From NCBI RefSeq assembly GCF_028595285.1, contig NZ_JAQQXQ010000002.1, positions 1 to 64,000 of the forward strand: 64,000 nt of DNA. The letters are read 5' to 3'. Shown here in pieces: positions 25,919 to 36,033 of this stretch. The notes beneath the pieces were generated by a model. It ran no database searches. It was given only the letters and a program-made list of their open reading frames with translations, and was not told where the DNA came from. The position numbers and the translations under genes were made by a program. Position 1 is the stretch's first letter. Each line of letters opens with the position of its first letter. The DNA is from Erythrobacter fulvus. Its GTDB lineage: Bacteria; Pseudomonadota; Alphaproteobacteria; Sphingomonadales; Sphingomonadaceae.

Positions 25919-27359
25919 GCTTATCCCAGAACACCTTGAAGACGGTTTCGAGGATGATCCGGATGTCGAGCAGGGGAGACCAGTTCTCGATATAGTAGAT
26001 ATCATATTCAACGCGCTTGCGCGCACGTTCGGCCGTGTCGATTTCGCCCCTCAGGCCTCGCACCTGGGCTAAGCCGGTGATCCCCGGCTTGACCCGGTGA
26101 CGTGCGGAGTAGCCGCTCACGGCGTCAAAGTAGTATTTGTCGCCCACCCGCATCATGGTGGCATGGGGGCGGGGCCCGACAATCGACATCTCACCCTTTA
26201 GGACGTTGAAGAGCTGCGGCAACTCGTCAATGCTGGTCCGCCTTATGAAGCGACCGACACGCGTGACCCGTGGATCGTTCTTCTGGGTTCGCTGCGCACC
26301 GCTCTGATCCTGCCGATCGACATACATCGACCGAAACTTGAGCACCGAGATTTCGTTATTGTTGAACCCGAAGCGAGCCTGACGGAACAGGATGGGCCCC
26401 TTGCTTTCGAGGCGAATGGCAAGTGCAGTCAGGATAAGGAGCGGAGCCAGCAGCACGATGGCAATGATTGCCACCGTGTAGTCGATCATTTCTTTGAGAA
26501 TCCCGTCAATATCCCGGATCGGCTGCTGCCAGATGGCAAAGACCGGAAGCGAACCGAGAAAATTCACCCGGTAGCTGGTCGTCAATTCAAGTGTCTCGCG
26601 CGGTAACACGCATAGGTCAATGGAAGCCGCGCTCAGTGTCTCGGAGATCTGGTCAAGGCGCGCTTGGGAAATTCTTGGAACCGCCATAATGACCTGGTCG
26701 AGGCGTCCGGTGCGGGCAAGTTCGAGCAAGTCATCGAGATCGCCGAGATAGGCAAGGTCGATCTCGCTCCTCTCGCCACGTGTCCGCTCATCGGCATAAC
26801 CCGCAAGCCGCAAGTGCGGGAGCCGCTCGAGCTCGAGTAACTGTGACACTCTTTGAGCGACTTTCGCGCTCTCGGCGTAAACCGCAACTCTCTGGCCGAT
26901 CAGCCCTTCGTTCATCAACCGCGATACCAGCATGCGAAAGCCGATGCGGCTCAGGAACAGAAGGACAATGGTGAATCCCATGAAATAGAGCGCCAAGCCT
27001 CGAGAAAACTCGTCGAGCATATCAAGCTGGACGACCACTAGGCCCGTCAGCGCCGCCGCAAGGACGAAGTCCGCGATGGCACTGCCGCCAACGTCCTTGC
27101 CCTGTCCGCGGAAGGCGACATAGCCGTCACGAGAGATCCGGATCAGCAGGAAATTGATGCAAAGGATGATGGCGCCGCTGTGATGAAGGCGACTGTCGTA
27201 ATAATAGCCGATCGAAGCCGCATAGGCGCCTGCTGCCAACAAGTAGGCACCAAGGAAGCAGGCAGCATCATTCACCACCCCGAGCGTGCGCAAGACGTTC
27301 GAGGTGAAGCGCAGATGGCCGCTGCTGCGCCGGGGAGAGGGCTTTACGTGCCCGTGCAT
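25908..27359 (-). CDS. Polyprenyl-phosphate glycosylphosphotransferase (EPS initiation)
   Basis: This 483-residue protein has an N-terminal membrane half with four or five helices and a CoA-binding-like middle, a further helix near residue 290 ([13 protein letters not shown]), and the C-terminal bacterial sugar transferase domain with [16 protein letters not shown] and G-P-R-P-H-A. These enzymes place the first sugar phosphate, often glucose-1-phosphate, on undecaprenyl phosphate and so start the repeat unit. It overlaps the TPR gene upstream by 16 bases and the WecG-type gene downstream by 11. A paralogue occurs at 62459. Confidence 0.92.
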   Translation of the reverse strand: MHGHVKPSPRRSSGHLRFTSNVLRTLGVVNDAACFLGAYLLAAGAYAASIGYYYDSRLHHSGAIILCINFLLIRISRDGYVAFRGQGKDVGGSAIADFVLAAALTGLVVVQLDMLDEFSRGLALYFMGFTIVLLFLSRIGFRMLVSRLMNEGLIGQRVAVYAESAKVAQRVSQLLELERLPHLRLAGYADERTRGERSEIDLAYLGDLDDLLELARTGRLDQVIMAVPRISQARLDQISETLSAASIDLCVLPRETLELTTSYRVNFLGSLPVFAIWQQPIRDIDGILKEMIDYTVAIIAIVLLAPLLILTALAIRLESKGPILFRQARFGFNNNEISVLKFRSMYVDRQDQSGAQRTQKNDPRVTRVGRFIRRTSIDELPQLFNVLKGEMSIVGPRPHATMMRVGDKYYFDAVSGYSARHRVKPGITGLAQVRGLRGEIDTAERARKRVEYDIYYIENWSPLLDIRIILETVFKVFWDKHAY

Positions 27360-28987
27360 ACGCCCCCTGAAGACCGGCAGATCTGCTCGGGCGTGATCCT
27401 TGCGAACAGCCCGCGCGCACGCGGTGTGCCGGGCGGGTCATCGATCACGAAGCTCTGTTTGGCAGCTGCCAGGCCGCGCTCGATCTTGGCCTTGCAGACC
27501 CGGTTGCCGAATTCTTCGCACACCCGTGCGAATTCCTGCCATGCCTTTTCGGACGAGGGCTTGGCCATCGCAAGATCGCCATAAAGCGAGACGATCCGTG
27601 CGCTGTCGCCGACCTTCCTCAAGAAAGCCTCATAGCGTGCAGCAAGAATTCCGGACTGCGACAAGAAATCTACCCCCCGCTCGAACACCTGCCTGGCTCT
27701 GACCTCGCTTCCCTTAGCAAGATGCGCGTTAGCAAGTGCAGCATAGCCTGCATATTCCTGCGGCGCATCAGACACAACGATATTTGCATCCTCGATTGCT
27801 CCGTCAATCTTGCCGGATGCAAGCCGTCTCTCGGCGCGCGCGACGAGCGCATCCGGGTTGCGGGGGTCACGGGCAAGGACGGCATTTATGAGTCTGTCCG
27901 ATTCCTGGACACGTCCCTCGGAAAGTGCGATCCGCGCCGCGTGCGCCTGTGCTTCGACGACGCCTTCGGCAAGCGGTTGCGCAAGCAGGCTCCTCGCTTC
28001 CTTGTATTGCGCGCTGTCGAAATAAAAGCGGGCAAGAGCCAGGCGTGTTGCCAGCGTTGCCGACACCGCCATCGTCGATAGCTGCGCAGGGCTGATTGGC
28101 GCCCGGTCGTATTCGAGGAAGAGACGATTGAGCAATGCGAGGCGCGTGCGATCATTGGGCTGCGCCGCAATCGCCTTTGCCGCCTCCGCGCGCGCCGCCC
28201 GTATATTGCCGGTTTTGTAGAGGAAATTGACGAAGTCGATCTGGTAGTTCGAATCTTCGCCAGTTTGTGCGATCACCTTCGGGAATGCCTCGCGCATGCC
28301 TTTGGCGTTGCCCTGCGCCCGGTAAATTTCAAGCAGTGTTGCGTTTAGCGCTTCGGTTTCACCGATGGCCTCCCGCGTCTCTAACACGGCTGCAACCGCG
28401 TCTTCGAATTGTCCCTTCAGAGCCAGCAGGCGGGCAGCAAGAATGGCGCCGCCCTCGTCATTCGGGTTCAACTCCAGAATCTCATCGGAAAAGCGCTCTG
28501 CCTCTTCAAGGCGCCCGGCTTCGATTGCGAGGAAGCCCTTTACCAGCATGGCCCGCGAGGCCCCCGGGAACAGCAACAGCATGCGGTCGGCGGCTTCCTC
28601 GGCTTCGCTCAATCGATCGGTTTGCAGCCCCAGCTCTGCAATCGCTTGCAGGATTTCGAGATTGTCTGCTTGTAGGTCGAGGGCACGGGAATAGGCATTG
28701 AAGGCGCTGGGGAGCTTTCCGGATTGGAGCTCGATCCGCCCGAGAAGCACGAAGTAGTCAGCGACATCATCTCGGGCGATGATCGCCTGCTGCACATTCT
28801 GACGGGCTTCATCAAGGTTGCCCGCTTCAAGTTGGACCTGCGCTATTGCGGCATACTCGGCGGCCTCGCTGACCTTGTCGCTGCAGCCCGCAAAGAGCAG
28901 CGAACACGCCATCGCGAGGCCCGACATGCGTTTGCGCAGGTAACAGGATGATCGGATCAAAGTTGCATCCTTGTGAGGCTTCAGCAC
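27344..28987 (-). CDS. TPR-repeat lipoprotein of EPS/exosortase locus
   Basis: This 547-residue protein starts with a lipoprotein signal (L-L-F-A-G-C). Tandem tetratricopeptide repeats follow for nearly the whole length, for example A-Q-V-Q-L-E-A-G-N-L-D-E-A-R-Q near residue 49 and similar units every 34 residues. It resembles the TPR proteins (PrsT-like) that accompany PEP-CTERM/exosortase gene groups and act as scaffolds in EPS export. It is the first gene of a minus-strand operon leading to initiation and second-sugar enzymes. It is divergent from the export gene at 29118, with about 130 bases between them. Confidence 0.82.
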   Translation of the reverse strand: MLKPHKDATLIRSSCYLRKRMSGLAMACSLLFAGCSDKVSEAAEYAAIAQVQLEAGNLDEARQNVQQAIIARDDVADYFVLLGRIELQSGKLPSAFNAYSRALDLQADNLEILQAIAELGLQTDRLSEAEEAADRMLLLFPGASRAMLVKGFLAIEAGRLEEAERFSDEILELNPNDEGGAILAARLLALKGQFEDAVAAVLETREAIGETEALNATLLEIYRAQGNAKGMREAFPKVIAQTGEDSNYQIDFVNFLYKTGNIRAARAEAAKAIAAQPNDRTRLALLNRLFLEYDRAPISPAQLSTMAVSATLATRLALARFYFDSAQYKEARSLLAQPLAEGVVEAQAHAARIALSEGRVQESDRLINAVLARDPRNPDALVARAERRLASGKIDGAIEDANIVVSDAPQEYAGYAALANAHLAKGSEVRARQVFERGVDFLSQSGILAARYEAFLRKVGDSARIVSLYGDLAMAKPSSEKAWQEFARVCEEFGNRVCKAKIERGLAAAKQSFVIDDPPGTPRARGLFARITPEQICRSSGGVCTGT

Positions 28988-29117
28988 CCAAAGCTTTTTG
29001 CTTGGTCTTTCGTCATGAGGTTGTTAGCGAGTGCGCGTTGAGAAATGGTTGGCTTATCTCGCGGGTAGGGCAACAGGAAAACATTTCTGGATCATCACGC
29101 AGGATATGAGGTAAAGT

Positions 29118-29759
29118 GTGAGCAAGCCGTCAGCGGTCCGTATGCTTGGAGCAGCGCTCGTTATCTTTGCGGGGCTTAATGTGTCCAGCATCCTTTTGGC
29201 TCAGGAGGCCGTTCCTGCCCCTGCCGGCGAAGCCCTTCCCGCTGTGGCGCTTCCGGAATACCGGGTCAATCCTGGCGACGAACTCCAGATCAGCGTATGG
29301 CGCGAGGACCAACTCCAGCGCACTGTTCGGGTGCTGCCCGATGGGACGCTCAGCTTCCCGCTTGTCGGCAGGATCGAGGGGGCAGGGCGGACTACGCGAG
29401 AGATTGAAGCGGCGATCTCTACGGGTTTGGCGAGCAAGTATGTCGACGGTAACGTCCCTGACGTAACGGTTGCTGTCGCGGAGACGAGTGGCTTGCAGTT
29501 CTCCGTCATAGGCAAGGTGCGCTCGCCGGGGACTTTCACGCCGGGACGTTATCTTACCTTGCTCGAAGCGCTCAGCCTCGCAGGCGGCGTCGACGAGTTT
29601 GCGAGCCTCGACAATGTCGTGGTTGTGCGCAAGTCGGGGGATAGTCTTGTGGTAATCCCGGCGAAGCTCTCGGATATCCTCCGCAGTCGGTCCGTGAGCG
29701 CTGCGGCTGTGAATGCCTTGCCGCTCATCCGCAGTGGGGATACGGTCATTGTCCCTTGA
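29118..29759 (+). CDS. Polysaccharide export protein, Wza-like
   Basis: This 213-residue protein has a signal peptide (about residues 9-29, ending L-L-A-Q-E-A). The poly-export domain follows, starting Y-R-V-N-P-G-D-E-L-Q-I-S-V-W-R and containing L-P-D-G-T-L-S-F-P-L-V-G. A SLBB-type beta-grasp comes next, with V-I-G-K-V-R-S-P-G-T-F and L-S-L-A-G-G-V-D-E-F. Wza-type proteins form the outer-membrane or periplasmic channel for EPS. It lacks a lipobox and the C-terminal helix of full Wza, as in many short sphingomonad members. GTG 29118 follows a GAGG site. Confidence 0.9.
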   Translation: MSKPSAVRMLGAALVIFAGLNVSSILLAQEAVPAPAGEALPAVALPEYRVNPGDELQISVWREDQLQRTVRVLPDGTLSFPLVGRIEGAGRTTREIEAAISTGLASKYVDGNVPDVTVAVAETSGLQFSVIGKVRSPGTFTPGRYLTLLEALSLAGGVDEFASLDNVVVVRKSGDSLVVIPAKLSDILRSRSVSAAAVNALPLIRSGDTVIVP

Positions 29760-29908
29760 GCCTAACCGGATGTTTTTTTTCGGATGAGCGTGAAAGTTCT
29801 CGAGCGGGGGACGAGTGAATGCATTGGCTGGCGAGCAGATCTGTCGTAATCGCTGCGCTGGCCTGACAGCAGACGAACCAGAACGAGCGCGTGGGTAAGG
29901 GGCACATG

Positions 29909-32542
29909 ATGCATGAGACTTCAGCAATGCGAAGAGCGGCCAGCCGGCCTGCGCGCAGTGTGTTGGGTCCGCATGTATCCGTGGGCCGCGGCGTGAGCAG
30001 CCTCGCGCTCGGGCGCTCGCTCGGATTGCGGGTGCTTCCTTGTCTTTTGGCTGGCTGCGTTCTGGTTGCCATTCCCGAAAACCAGTTAGAGGCCAGGGAT
30101 GGCAGAGAAGGGGTCCCCCACATACGCGTTGTCCTTGCGAGGGATGCTGGGCCAGTAGAGCCTGCCTCGTCTTCACGGCCCGCTATCTTGCTCACCCATA
30201 CCGGGAAGCAGCCCGACTTCCTTCTTGAAGATCACGGATTGCTTAGGGACCTCACCCCGGGAAGCGTCACACTTGGGACCCGGCTGTTCTCCCAGCCAGA
30301 CGAAAGCCCAAGGGACGCTCTGGCGACTTTCGAAGCGCGAGATGCTTTCCCAACTGTTGTTGAGCTCATCGCTCCGCAAATCCAGGCGGACTTTGGATGG
30401 GATGGGAAATCTGCTGAACCTCATTTGAAATCGCGGCCGACGGCAGGCAAGTTGGGGGCGCCCCAGCAATCTCATGCACCCCTCAACCCATTGGAGAACG
30501 TCGAAGTTAAGCAGGCGACGGCGTCGTTGTCCCGGGGCATTCGTGCAAAGACCTCGGGTGAAGGGGGTGCCGGGGCCATTTGGGCCGAGCCCAAGATCGC
30601 TTATGCACCGCTTCCGCTCGACGCCATGCCCGGCGAGATTGAGGTGACGTATGGCACCGCAGTGCATGCCCTCCATGCTGCCATCTCTCCTATTGACCTT
30701 CGCGCAGGAGAGCCTCTCCCCGTCTCTATTGCCCTCGAACCGGCTGCCGCGCGTGATTTCGTTGCACCGCGTGGTCACGGTTGGCCCGCTCCACCTCTGT
30801 CTATCCGCCTTCCTAATGCGCATCCCCGGAGGCTCGAGCAATCCGAACTTTTAGAAGTAAGGATCACGTCTCAAGATCCCACTGGCTTTACCTCCGATGG
30901 TGAGGATGCCGACGCCCAGGCGTCTTCCATGGCACCAGCTGTTTCTTTCGAATTGGCGTCAGCCAACCTTGCTCAAACCGGTGAATTGCCGAGCCTCAAC
31001 CTCCCATTTGGTTCCGATAACGCTCCGGCCAAGGCCACGTTAGATCAAGATATCGGGCCTCTTGAGGGGTGGGAAGGGCAAGCTTCTCTGCAGATGGCAT
31101 CTGCACCGTTGGCGGATGAAGCAGCGCCGCGGACGGACAAGACTGCGATGAACATGCCGGAGCAGATCCGGCTTGGGGCACTCGTTGAACTTCTGAGCGA
31201 ACGGTTCGATCCAGTCGAGCTGGAACGGTTCAGAAGATCACCGGCATTCGAGGCCAACATTCCGGTCAGCTTGCTTGAGCAGGCAGGGATCCTTGTCGCT
31301 TCCAACCCTGTGAGTGATACTGTGGCCATCAACCTTGCTGGCATGCAGTCGTCCCCGACAGGCAGCGCGGGCCTTGCGCGAGGTGGCGAGGGGGGAGGGA
31401 CCAATGGCTTTCTGGGTCTGAACCAGAGCCTTGTCGCGACAGCATCCGCCGGTTTTGACAGCAATCCCTTCCTCGGTGGGTTCGATGACACCTCGGCCGC
31501 GTCGATCCGCTTCCAGCTCGCACCGAGTTTGTCACGCTCGAGCGAGCGCAACACCTTCCGCCTTTCGGGCCGCGTAGAGCACATCGAATATCTCGGGCGC
31601 TACGAATCGCTCCAGAATTTTGGAGCTGACCTCGCTGCCTCGCATCGGGCAACAGAAAGGCTCGAGATCGACGGAGGCCTGCTGCTCAGCAGCAATGTGC
31701 TTGCGACCAACCTCGCCAACCCCTTCTTCGTCGATGACCTCGCGCCCGATGTTCCCCTTCCGCCGACCGGCAACGACATAACAGTGCTTGGGCAGGGGCA
31801 GCGGCGCACGCAATTCGGTGCCGATGCGGGGCTGACCTATACAATGAGCGAGCGGGATCAGCTCCGTTGGTCTTTGACCGGACGAGCAGACCGGTTTGAA
31901 GGGGACGGCCTCATCGAATCCAATTTTCTTGCACAGCAGCTCCAGTATTCGCGCCAGCTCGACGAGGGGCTCTCGATCGGTGCTATCGTCGATGCCAGCC
32001 TGATTGACTTCATCGGCGCATCAGGCGGCAGCGCTCGGACGATCACCCCGCAGCTGCAGGTGCGGGCCGATCTTTCGCCTCGGCTCGAGGTAACGGGGAG
32101 TGTAGGGGCTGCGATCACGCGCCTCGAATTCGGCGATCTGGAAGATACAACCACTGCGGTTGCCGGCAATCTGTCCCTGTGCAACCGCGGCGAACGGAGC
32201 AATCTGTGCGTCAATGGATCGCGTCAGGTGCTTCCTGCCGCTATCGGCGGCGCTCTGCTCCAGACCACGGCAGGTTTTTCCTATTCGCTACAGGTGTCAG
32301 AGCGCGACACGCTGCAGTTCAGCGGCAATTATGCGACGGCCTCACAACCTGTGACGAATGTCGTCGGACCGAACGATTTTGAGAGCATTAACGGTTTTGT
32401 GCGTTATGAGCGGCAACTCGATGAGCGCCTTCGTCTCTTTGTCAGCGGAGGCTATTTAAACACGACCGGCAATCTTCCAGGCGGCGCAACCAATGTGCAG
32501 GGTCTGGTCGGTATAACGTTTAATCTGGGGCGGTCCCGATGA
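29909..32542 (+). CDS. Large outer-membrane beta-barrel protein of EPS export
   Basis: This is a protein of about 877 residues in two parts. The first 470 residues after an N-terminal hydrophobic segment (L-L-A-G-C, a possible lipobox) are low in recognisable domains and rich in Ala, Pro and Ser. The second part is a beta-barrel with alternating strands (for example L-E-V-T-G-S-V-G-A-A-I-T-R-L), similar to PEP-CTERM-system outer-membrane proteins, ending G-I-T-F-N-L-G-R-S-R. ATG 29909 is chosen over GTG 29891 because AAGGGG sits six bases ahead. The final ATGA overlap couples it to wzz. Its likely role is an EPS secretion porin. Confidence 0.7.
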   Translation: MHETSAMRRAASRPARSVLGPHVSVGRGVSSLALGRSLGLRVLPCLLAGCVLVAIPENQLEARDGREGVPHIRVVLARDAGPVEPASSSRPAILLTHTGKQPDFLLEDHGLLRDLTPGSVTLGTRLFSQPDESPRDALATFEARDAFPTVVELIAPQIQADFGWDGKSAEPHLKSRPTAGKLGAPQQSHAPLNPLENVEVKQATASLSRGIRAKTSGEGGAGAIWAEPKIAYAPLPLDAMPGEIEVTYGTAVHALHAAISPIDLRAGEPLPVSIALEPAAARDFVAPRGHGWPAPPLSIRLPNAHPRRLEQSELLEVRITSQDPTGFTSDGEDADAQASSMAPAVSFELASANLAQTGELPSLNLPFGSDNAPAKATLDQDIGPLEGWEGQASLQMASAPLADEAAPRTDKTAMNMPEQIRLGALVELLSERFDPVELERFRRSPAFEANIPVSLLEQAGILVASNPVSDTVAINLAGMQSSPTGSAGLARGGEGGGTNGFLGLNQSLVATASAGFDSNPFLGGFDDTSAASIRFQLAPSLSRSSERNTFRLSGRVEHIEYLGRYESLQNFGADLAASHRATERLEIDGGLLLSSNVLATNLANPFFVDDLAPDVPLPPTGNDITVLGQGQRRTQFGADAGLTYTMSERDQLRWSLTGRADRFEGDGLIESNFLAQQLQYSRQLDEGLSIGAIVDASLIDFIGASGGSARTITPQLQVRADLSPRLEVTGSVGAAITRLEFGDLEDTTTAVAGNLSLCNRGERSNLCVNGSRQVLPAAIGGALLQTTAGFSYSLQVSERDTLQFSGNYATASQPVTNVVGPNDFESINGFVRYERQLDERLRLFVSGGYLNTTGNLPGGATNVQGLVGITFNLGRSR

Positions 32543-33996
32543 GAGACGACGAATATGAGGCCGCTGGGGCCGAGGGTGGCAATCTGCTCATGCATTTGCC
32601 CGCTGTACTGCGCGAGCGCTACCTCCTCGTTGTGATCCCGGCGCTTCTGCTCTCGATTGCGGGCATCGCTGCAGCCTTTATCTTGCCGACTGTCTATCGT
32701 TCCACGGCAACGCTGCTGGTTGAATCGCCGCAATTGCCGGAAGACGTGCTTGGCGATCAAGGCGTCGATATCATCGATCAGCGGATTGCTAAGTTCCGTC
32801 AGCAGGTACTGAGCCGGCCCCGACTGATCGAACTGATCCAGAAGCATCGTCTCTACACCGATGAACGGGCAGCCAAGTCGCTCTCGGAAATCATCGAGGA
32901 CATGCGGGGCGCGACCAGGATCGAGCCGGTGTCCGCGCAGTTCGAGCGCGGCGCAGGCCGGTCGACGACGATCGCCTTTTCTCTGAGCTTCGACTACGAA
33001 ACGGCATCCCTCGCTCAGGCGGTGGCCCAGGACATGACCGAGCAGGTTCTTCTGCTCGACGCCACCAAAAGCTCTGAGCAAGCCGAAAGCACGGTTCAGT
33101 TTCTGACCGATCAGGCTGCGTCTCTGCAAACCCAGATTGCCGATGCGGAAAAGCTTATCGAGCAGATCAAGGCCCAGAACGGCCTCGCCCTCTCCAATCC
33201 GGGCATGATGGCGATGGGAGGCAATAGCGGCAGTTTCGACGTCCAGATCATCGCCTTGCAGCGCGACAATGCGCTCCTTCAGGCGCAGCGCGCCGCCCGG
33301 CAGACCGCCGCCGAGCGTGACCCGATCGTTGCTGCGGCGGAAGCCGACCTTGCTGCGGCGCAGGCACGCTATTCCGAAGACCACCCGGATATTGCGATTG
33401 CCAAGCGGCGCCTGCGGGAGGCCGAGCGCCTCGCTGCCAGCAATCAGGCCAAGCTTCCGCCCGACACTGTCGATCAGCAGATCGCTGCCAACAGCGCACA
33501 GATTGAAGCTATACGCGCGATGAAGGCACAGGAACTTGCGCGGCTTTCGACGGCGCAAAGAGCGATGGCGCAGGCCCCGCTTGTCGAACAGCAGATCGCA
33601 CAGGAACAGCAGAAGCTTGATCTGCTTAACCAGCAATATGAAAGCGTGTCGACCCGGTTGATGCAAGCGCAGGGAAGCGCCCGCGCAGAAAGCGAGCAGA
33701 AAGGCGAGCGCTTGTCGGTGATCGATCCTCCGGTCGTGGCGGACGAGCCCATCTCGCCCAACCGACCGCTGCTGATTGCAGGCGGCATTGCTGCAGGGTT
33801 GGGCGCAGGCCTTCTGCTTGCGCTTGCTGCCGAATTGTTCTTCAGGCCCATTCGCGACATGGCTGACATCCAAGCCGTGACCGGCACGATGCCTCTCGTC
33901 GCGATCCCGACCATCGGTGAACCTCGGGAGGGGGTTTGGAAGCGCACCAGATCTCTGCTCCCCCGCCGCAGAGGGAATTTGGAAGACTCCAGTTAG
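32539..33996 (+). CDS. Wzz/GumC-type chain-length determinant
   Basis: This 485-residue inner-membrane protein has two helices, near residues 28-52 and 410-435. Between them lies a large periplasmic coiled-coil part (A-A-S-L-Q-T-Q-I-A-D-A-E-K-L-I-E, then repeats near residues 260-370), and the Pro-rich V-V-A-D-E-P-I-S-P-N-R-P segment precedes the second helix. This matches the Wzz/PCP superfamily that controls EPS length and couples to a tyrosine kinase. Unlike PCP-2a proteins it lacks the kinase domain, which is a separate gene here. It is coupled to the barrel gene by a four-base overlap. Confidence 0.92.
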   Translation: MRDDEYEAAGAEGGNLLMHLPAVLRERYLLVVIPALLLSIAGIAAAFILPTVYRSTATLLVESPQLPEDVLGDQGVDIIDQRIAKFRQQVLSRPRLIELIQKHRLYTDERAAKSLSEIIEDMRGATRIEPVSAQFERGAGRSTTIAFSLSFDYETASLAQAVAQDMTEQVLLLDATKSSEQAESTVQFLTDQAASLQTQIADAEKLIEQIKAQNGLALSNPGMMAMGGNSGSFDVQIIALQRDNALLQAQRAARQTAAERDPIVAAAEADLAAAQARYSEDHPDIAIAKRRLREAERLAASNQAKLPPDTVDQQIAANSAQIEAIRAMKAQELARLSTAQRAMAQAPLVEQQIAQEQQKLDLLNQQYESVSTRLMQAQGSARAESEQKGERLSVIDPPVVADEPISPNRPLLIAGGIAAGLGAGLLLALAAELFFRPIRDMADIQAVTGTMPLVAIPTIGEPREGVWKRTRSLLPRRRGNLEDSS

Positions 33997-34068
33997 TCAG
34001 CTAGCCAAACCATATCTCGAAGCGGCAGAACCCCAAGCGCGCCACACTCTTCGCCGGAGTCCCCTTTC

Positions 34069-34794
34069 TTGCAGCCACAACCACCCCTAACGATGATCCC
34101 GATGCCGGAAGCAAGCCCCTCGCTCATCGGCTTTTCCGAGCGCGACATTCGGGCCCGGCCTTTCAAGCTGCTGCGGACCTTGCTGGGCAGGAAATTGGCT
34201 AGCGAGGGCTACAAAATCATCGGCGTGACCTCACCTTCGCCCCATGCGGGCAAGTCTTTCCTGGCATCCAATCTTGCGGCCGCCATGAGCAGGGTTGCGA
34301 GCGACAAGATCGTCCTTGCCGACTTCGATCTTCAACGCGCAACCATCGCCGAGCTGTTCGGTATAGTGGATCCGCCAGGCATCACTGAGTATCTTCTAGG
34401 CGAAGTGGATGGGCTGCCCTCACTTGTGCGGGGGGTCGAGGAGACGAACCTGGTCATTGCGCCCTCCTTTGTGGGGGGCGGTAATTCTGCTGAGTTGCTG
34501 TCCGGAGAACGTCTCGCCGAGCTTATCTCCGGCCTGCGAACTTTTGCAGATGATGGGCTCGTAATATGTGACCTTCCACCACTCTTCGTCAGCGACGACG
34601 CATTGATAGTGGCGCAGCATCTCGATGGCATCGTCTTGGTCGTTGAGCAAGGTGTGACAACAAAGAGACAGCTCGAGACTTCGCTGCAACTTCTTGGTTC
34701 AAAGAAGTTGATCGGTACAGTCTTCAATAGGTACTGGGGCGGATATGGTGATCTATACGGTTATACTGACGACTATGGATCATATTACAAGTAA
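34069..34794 (+). CDS. CpsD/CapB-family tyrosine-protein kinase
   Basis: This 241-residue cytoplasmic kinase has a Walker A-like G-V-T-S-P-S-P-H-A-G-K-S, a Walker A' A-D-F-D-L-Q-R-A and a Walker B V-I-C-D-L-P-P. It ends in a Tyr cluster (W-G-G-Y-G-D-L-Y-G-Y-T-D-D-Y) typical of bacterial tyrosine kinases, where cluster phosphorylation controls Wzz assembly. TTG 34069 is favoured by a CGGAG site nine bases ahead; ATG 34093 is the alternative but has no clear site. It lies 72 bases after wzz in the same direction and is its probable partner. Confidence 0.9.
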   Translation: MQPQPPLTMIPMPEASPSLIGFSERDIRARPFKLLRTLLGRKLASEGYKIIGVTSPSPHAGKSFLASNLAAAMSRVASDKIVLADFDLQRATIAELFGIVDPPGITEYLLGEVDGLPSLVRGVEETNLVIAPSFVGGGNSAELLSGERLAELISGLRTFADDGLVICDLPPLFVSDDALIVAQHLDGIVLVVEQGVTTKRQLETSLQLLGSKKLIGTVFNRYWGGYGDLYGYTDDYGSYYK

Positions 34795-35220
34795 TAGCAT
34801 TTTTCTCTGCCTACCTCTTTTCTGCCTCCTATATTTGGTGAGTGAGCGCCTACCAATTCACCTGTCCGTATAGGTGTATTGTCGACCAACTTAGGCTCGG
34901 TAAGGTCAGTGCGCTTCCCTGATTGCCGGCATGCTCGGGTCGGCTGCGCCCCGCCACGCTCCCGCAACCTCATGTTTTGGGACAGCGGTCTGAGTGAAGG
35001 TGAGCGCGATCTTTATGCCAGCGGATTTCAAGCAAACCCTTGGCGTGATCGCCAGCCAAACTTACCGCGGCGGAAAAACGCCGACTGTTTCAGAGCTTGT
35101 CTTCAAAAAATAAGTTTTATATACCAGTAAATTGTGCTTAATGCACTGGCGCACTGCAGAATTTGCTTTGCACAGCTTCGCTCCCCGAAATTTCGCCAGA
35201 AACGACCGAGGCTCGAGTGA
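34795..35220. other. Intergenic stretch after the EPS kinase, before an IS relic
   Basis: Nothing certain is coded here. An open frame on the plus strand (34879-35130) lacks a ribosome site and resembles no protein I know. A short stem (CGGCG/CGCCG around GAAAAA, near 35070) has no T-run and is not a convincing terminator. The right part may belong to the terminus of the following IS5-type relic. Confidence 0.4.
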
Positions 35221-36033
35221 TGTGGGCCGATGCCTCCCGACTGCGGCATAGCCGTAAGGGGCTGCGTTATCCAAGCGATTTGCGCGATGCAGAGTGGGCG
35301 TTGACCGAGCCGTTGCTTCCCTTGGCAACGCTCGGCGCCAGGCCGCCAGCACCAGCCAGGGCGAGGTGATCAACGTGATCCTCTATCTGGCGACCCGTGG
35401 TTGCCAATTACTGGTGCTGTCTAAGGACTTCCCTCCGCTCTCGACGGTTCTGCGCTATTTCTATGCTTGACGCGACAGCGGCATGTGGCAGACGGTGAGC
35501 CGCCTATTGGTGATGGCTTCGTGCCAAATCGAAGGGCGTGAGGCCAGCGGAAGCGCCGGGGTGATCGATAGTCAGAACGTCAAGACTACCGAGAGCGGCG
35601 GGCCAAGGGGCTGCGACGCGGGCAAGCAGATCATGGGCCACAAGCGTCACATCATCACCGATGCGCTCGGACTGATGTTGTTCGTCACCATCCACGCTCC
35701 CAGCATTCAGGATCGTGATTGGACGGCTCGCTACCGCTTCCGTGGCTGGGCCAGCTGTTCGCCGATGGAGGTTATGTCGGGGACAAGCTCATCGGCGCGC
35801 CGCATGGGCGCGCGGGACGGACGCTTGAGATTTGTCGCCGCTGCGACACGGCCAGGGGCTTCGTTCTGCTCCCGCGATGCTGGATGGTCGAGCGCACCTT
35901 CGTCTGGCTCGGCAGATGGCGACGCCTCGTAAAAGACTGGGAACGGACTATCGAGAGTTTCACCGCTTGGACCACCATTATCCAGATCCGCCTCCTCACC
36001 CACTTCTTCGCATGCCATTGCGAGGTCGGATGA
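35221..36033 (+). pseudogene. Decayed IS5-family (IS427-like) transposase
   Basis: Fragments in different frames line up to one IS5-type transposase: R-Y-P-S-D-L-R-D-A-E-W-A at the start, I-D-S-Q-N-V-K-T-T-E-S-G-G and G-H-K-R-H-I-I-T-D in the middle (DDE core), and F-A-D-G-G-Y-V-G-D-K-L with a C-terminal V-E-R-T-F-V-W-L-G-R-W-R-R-L. At least two frameshifts (near 35355 and 35720) and a stop after Y-F-Y-A (TGA at about 35468) break it. It is non-functional and marks the right border of the EPS block. Confidence 0.85.

Noticed and set aside
32452..33873. 473-codon minus-strand frame opposite wzz
   Set aside because: Shadow of the wzz coding strand, without ribosome site or protein-like segments.
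34879..35130. 83-codon frame after the kinase gene
   Set aside because: No start signal and no similarity to anything known; next to an IS relic.
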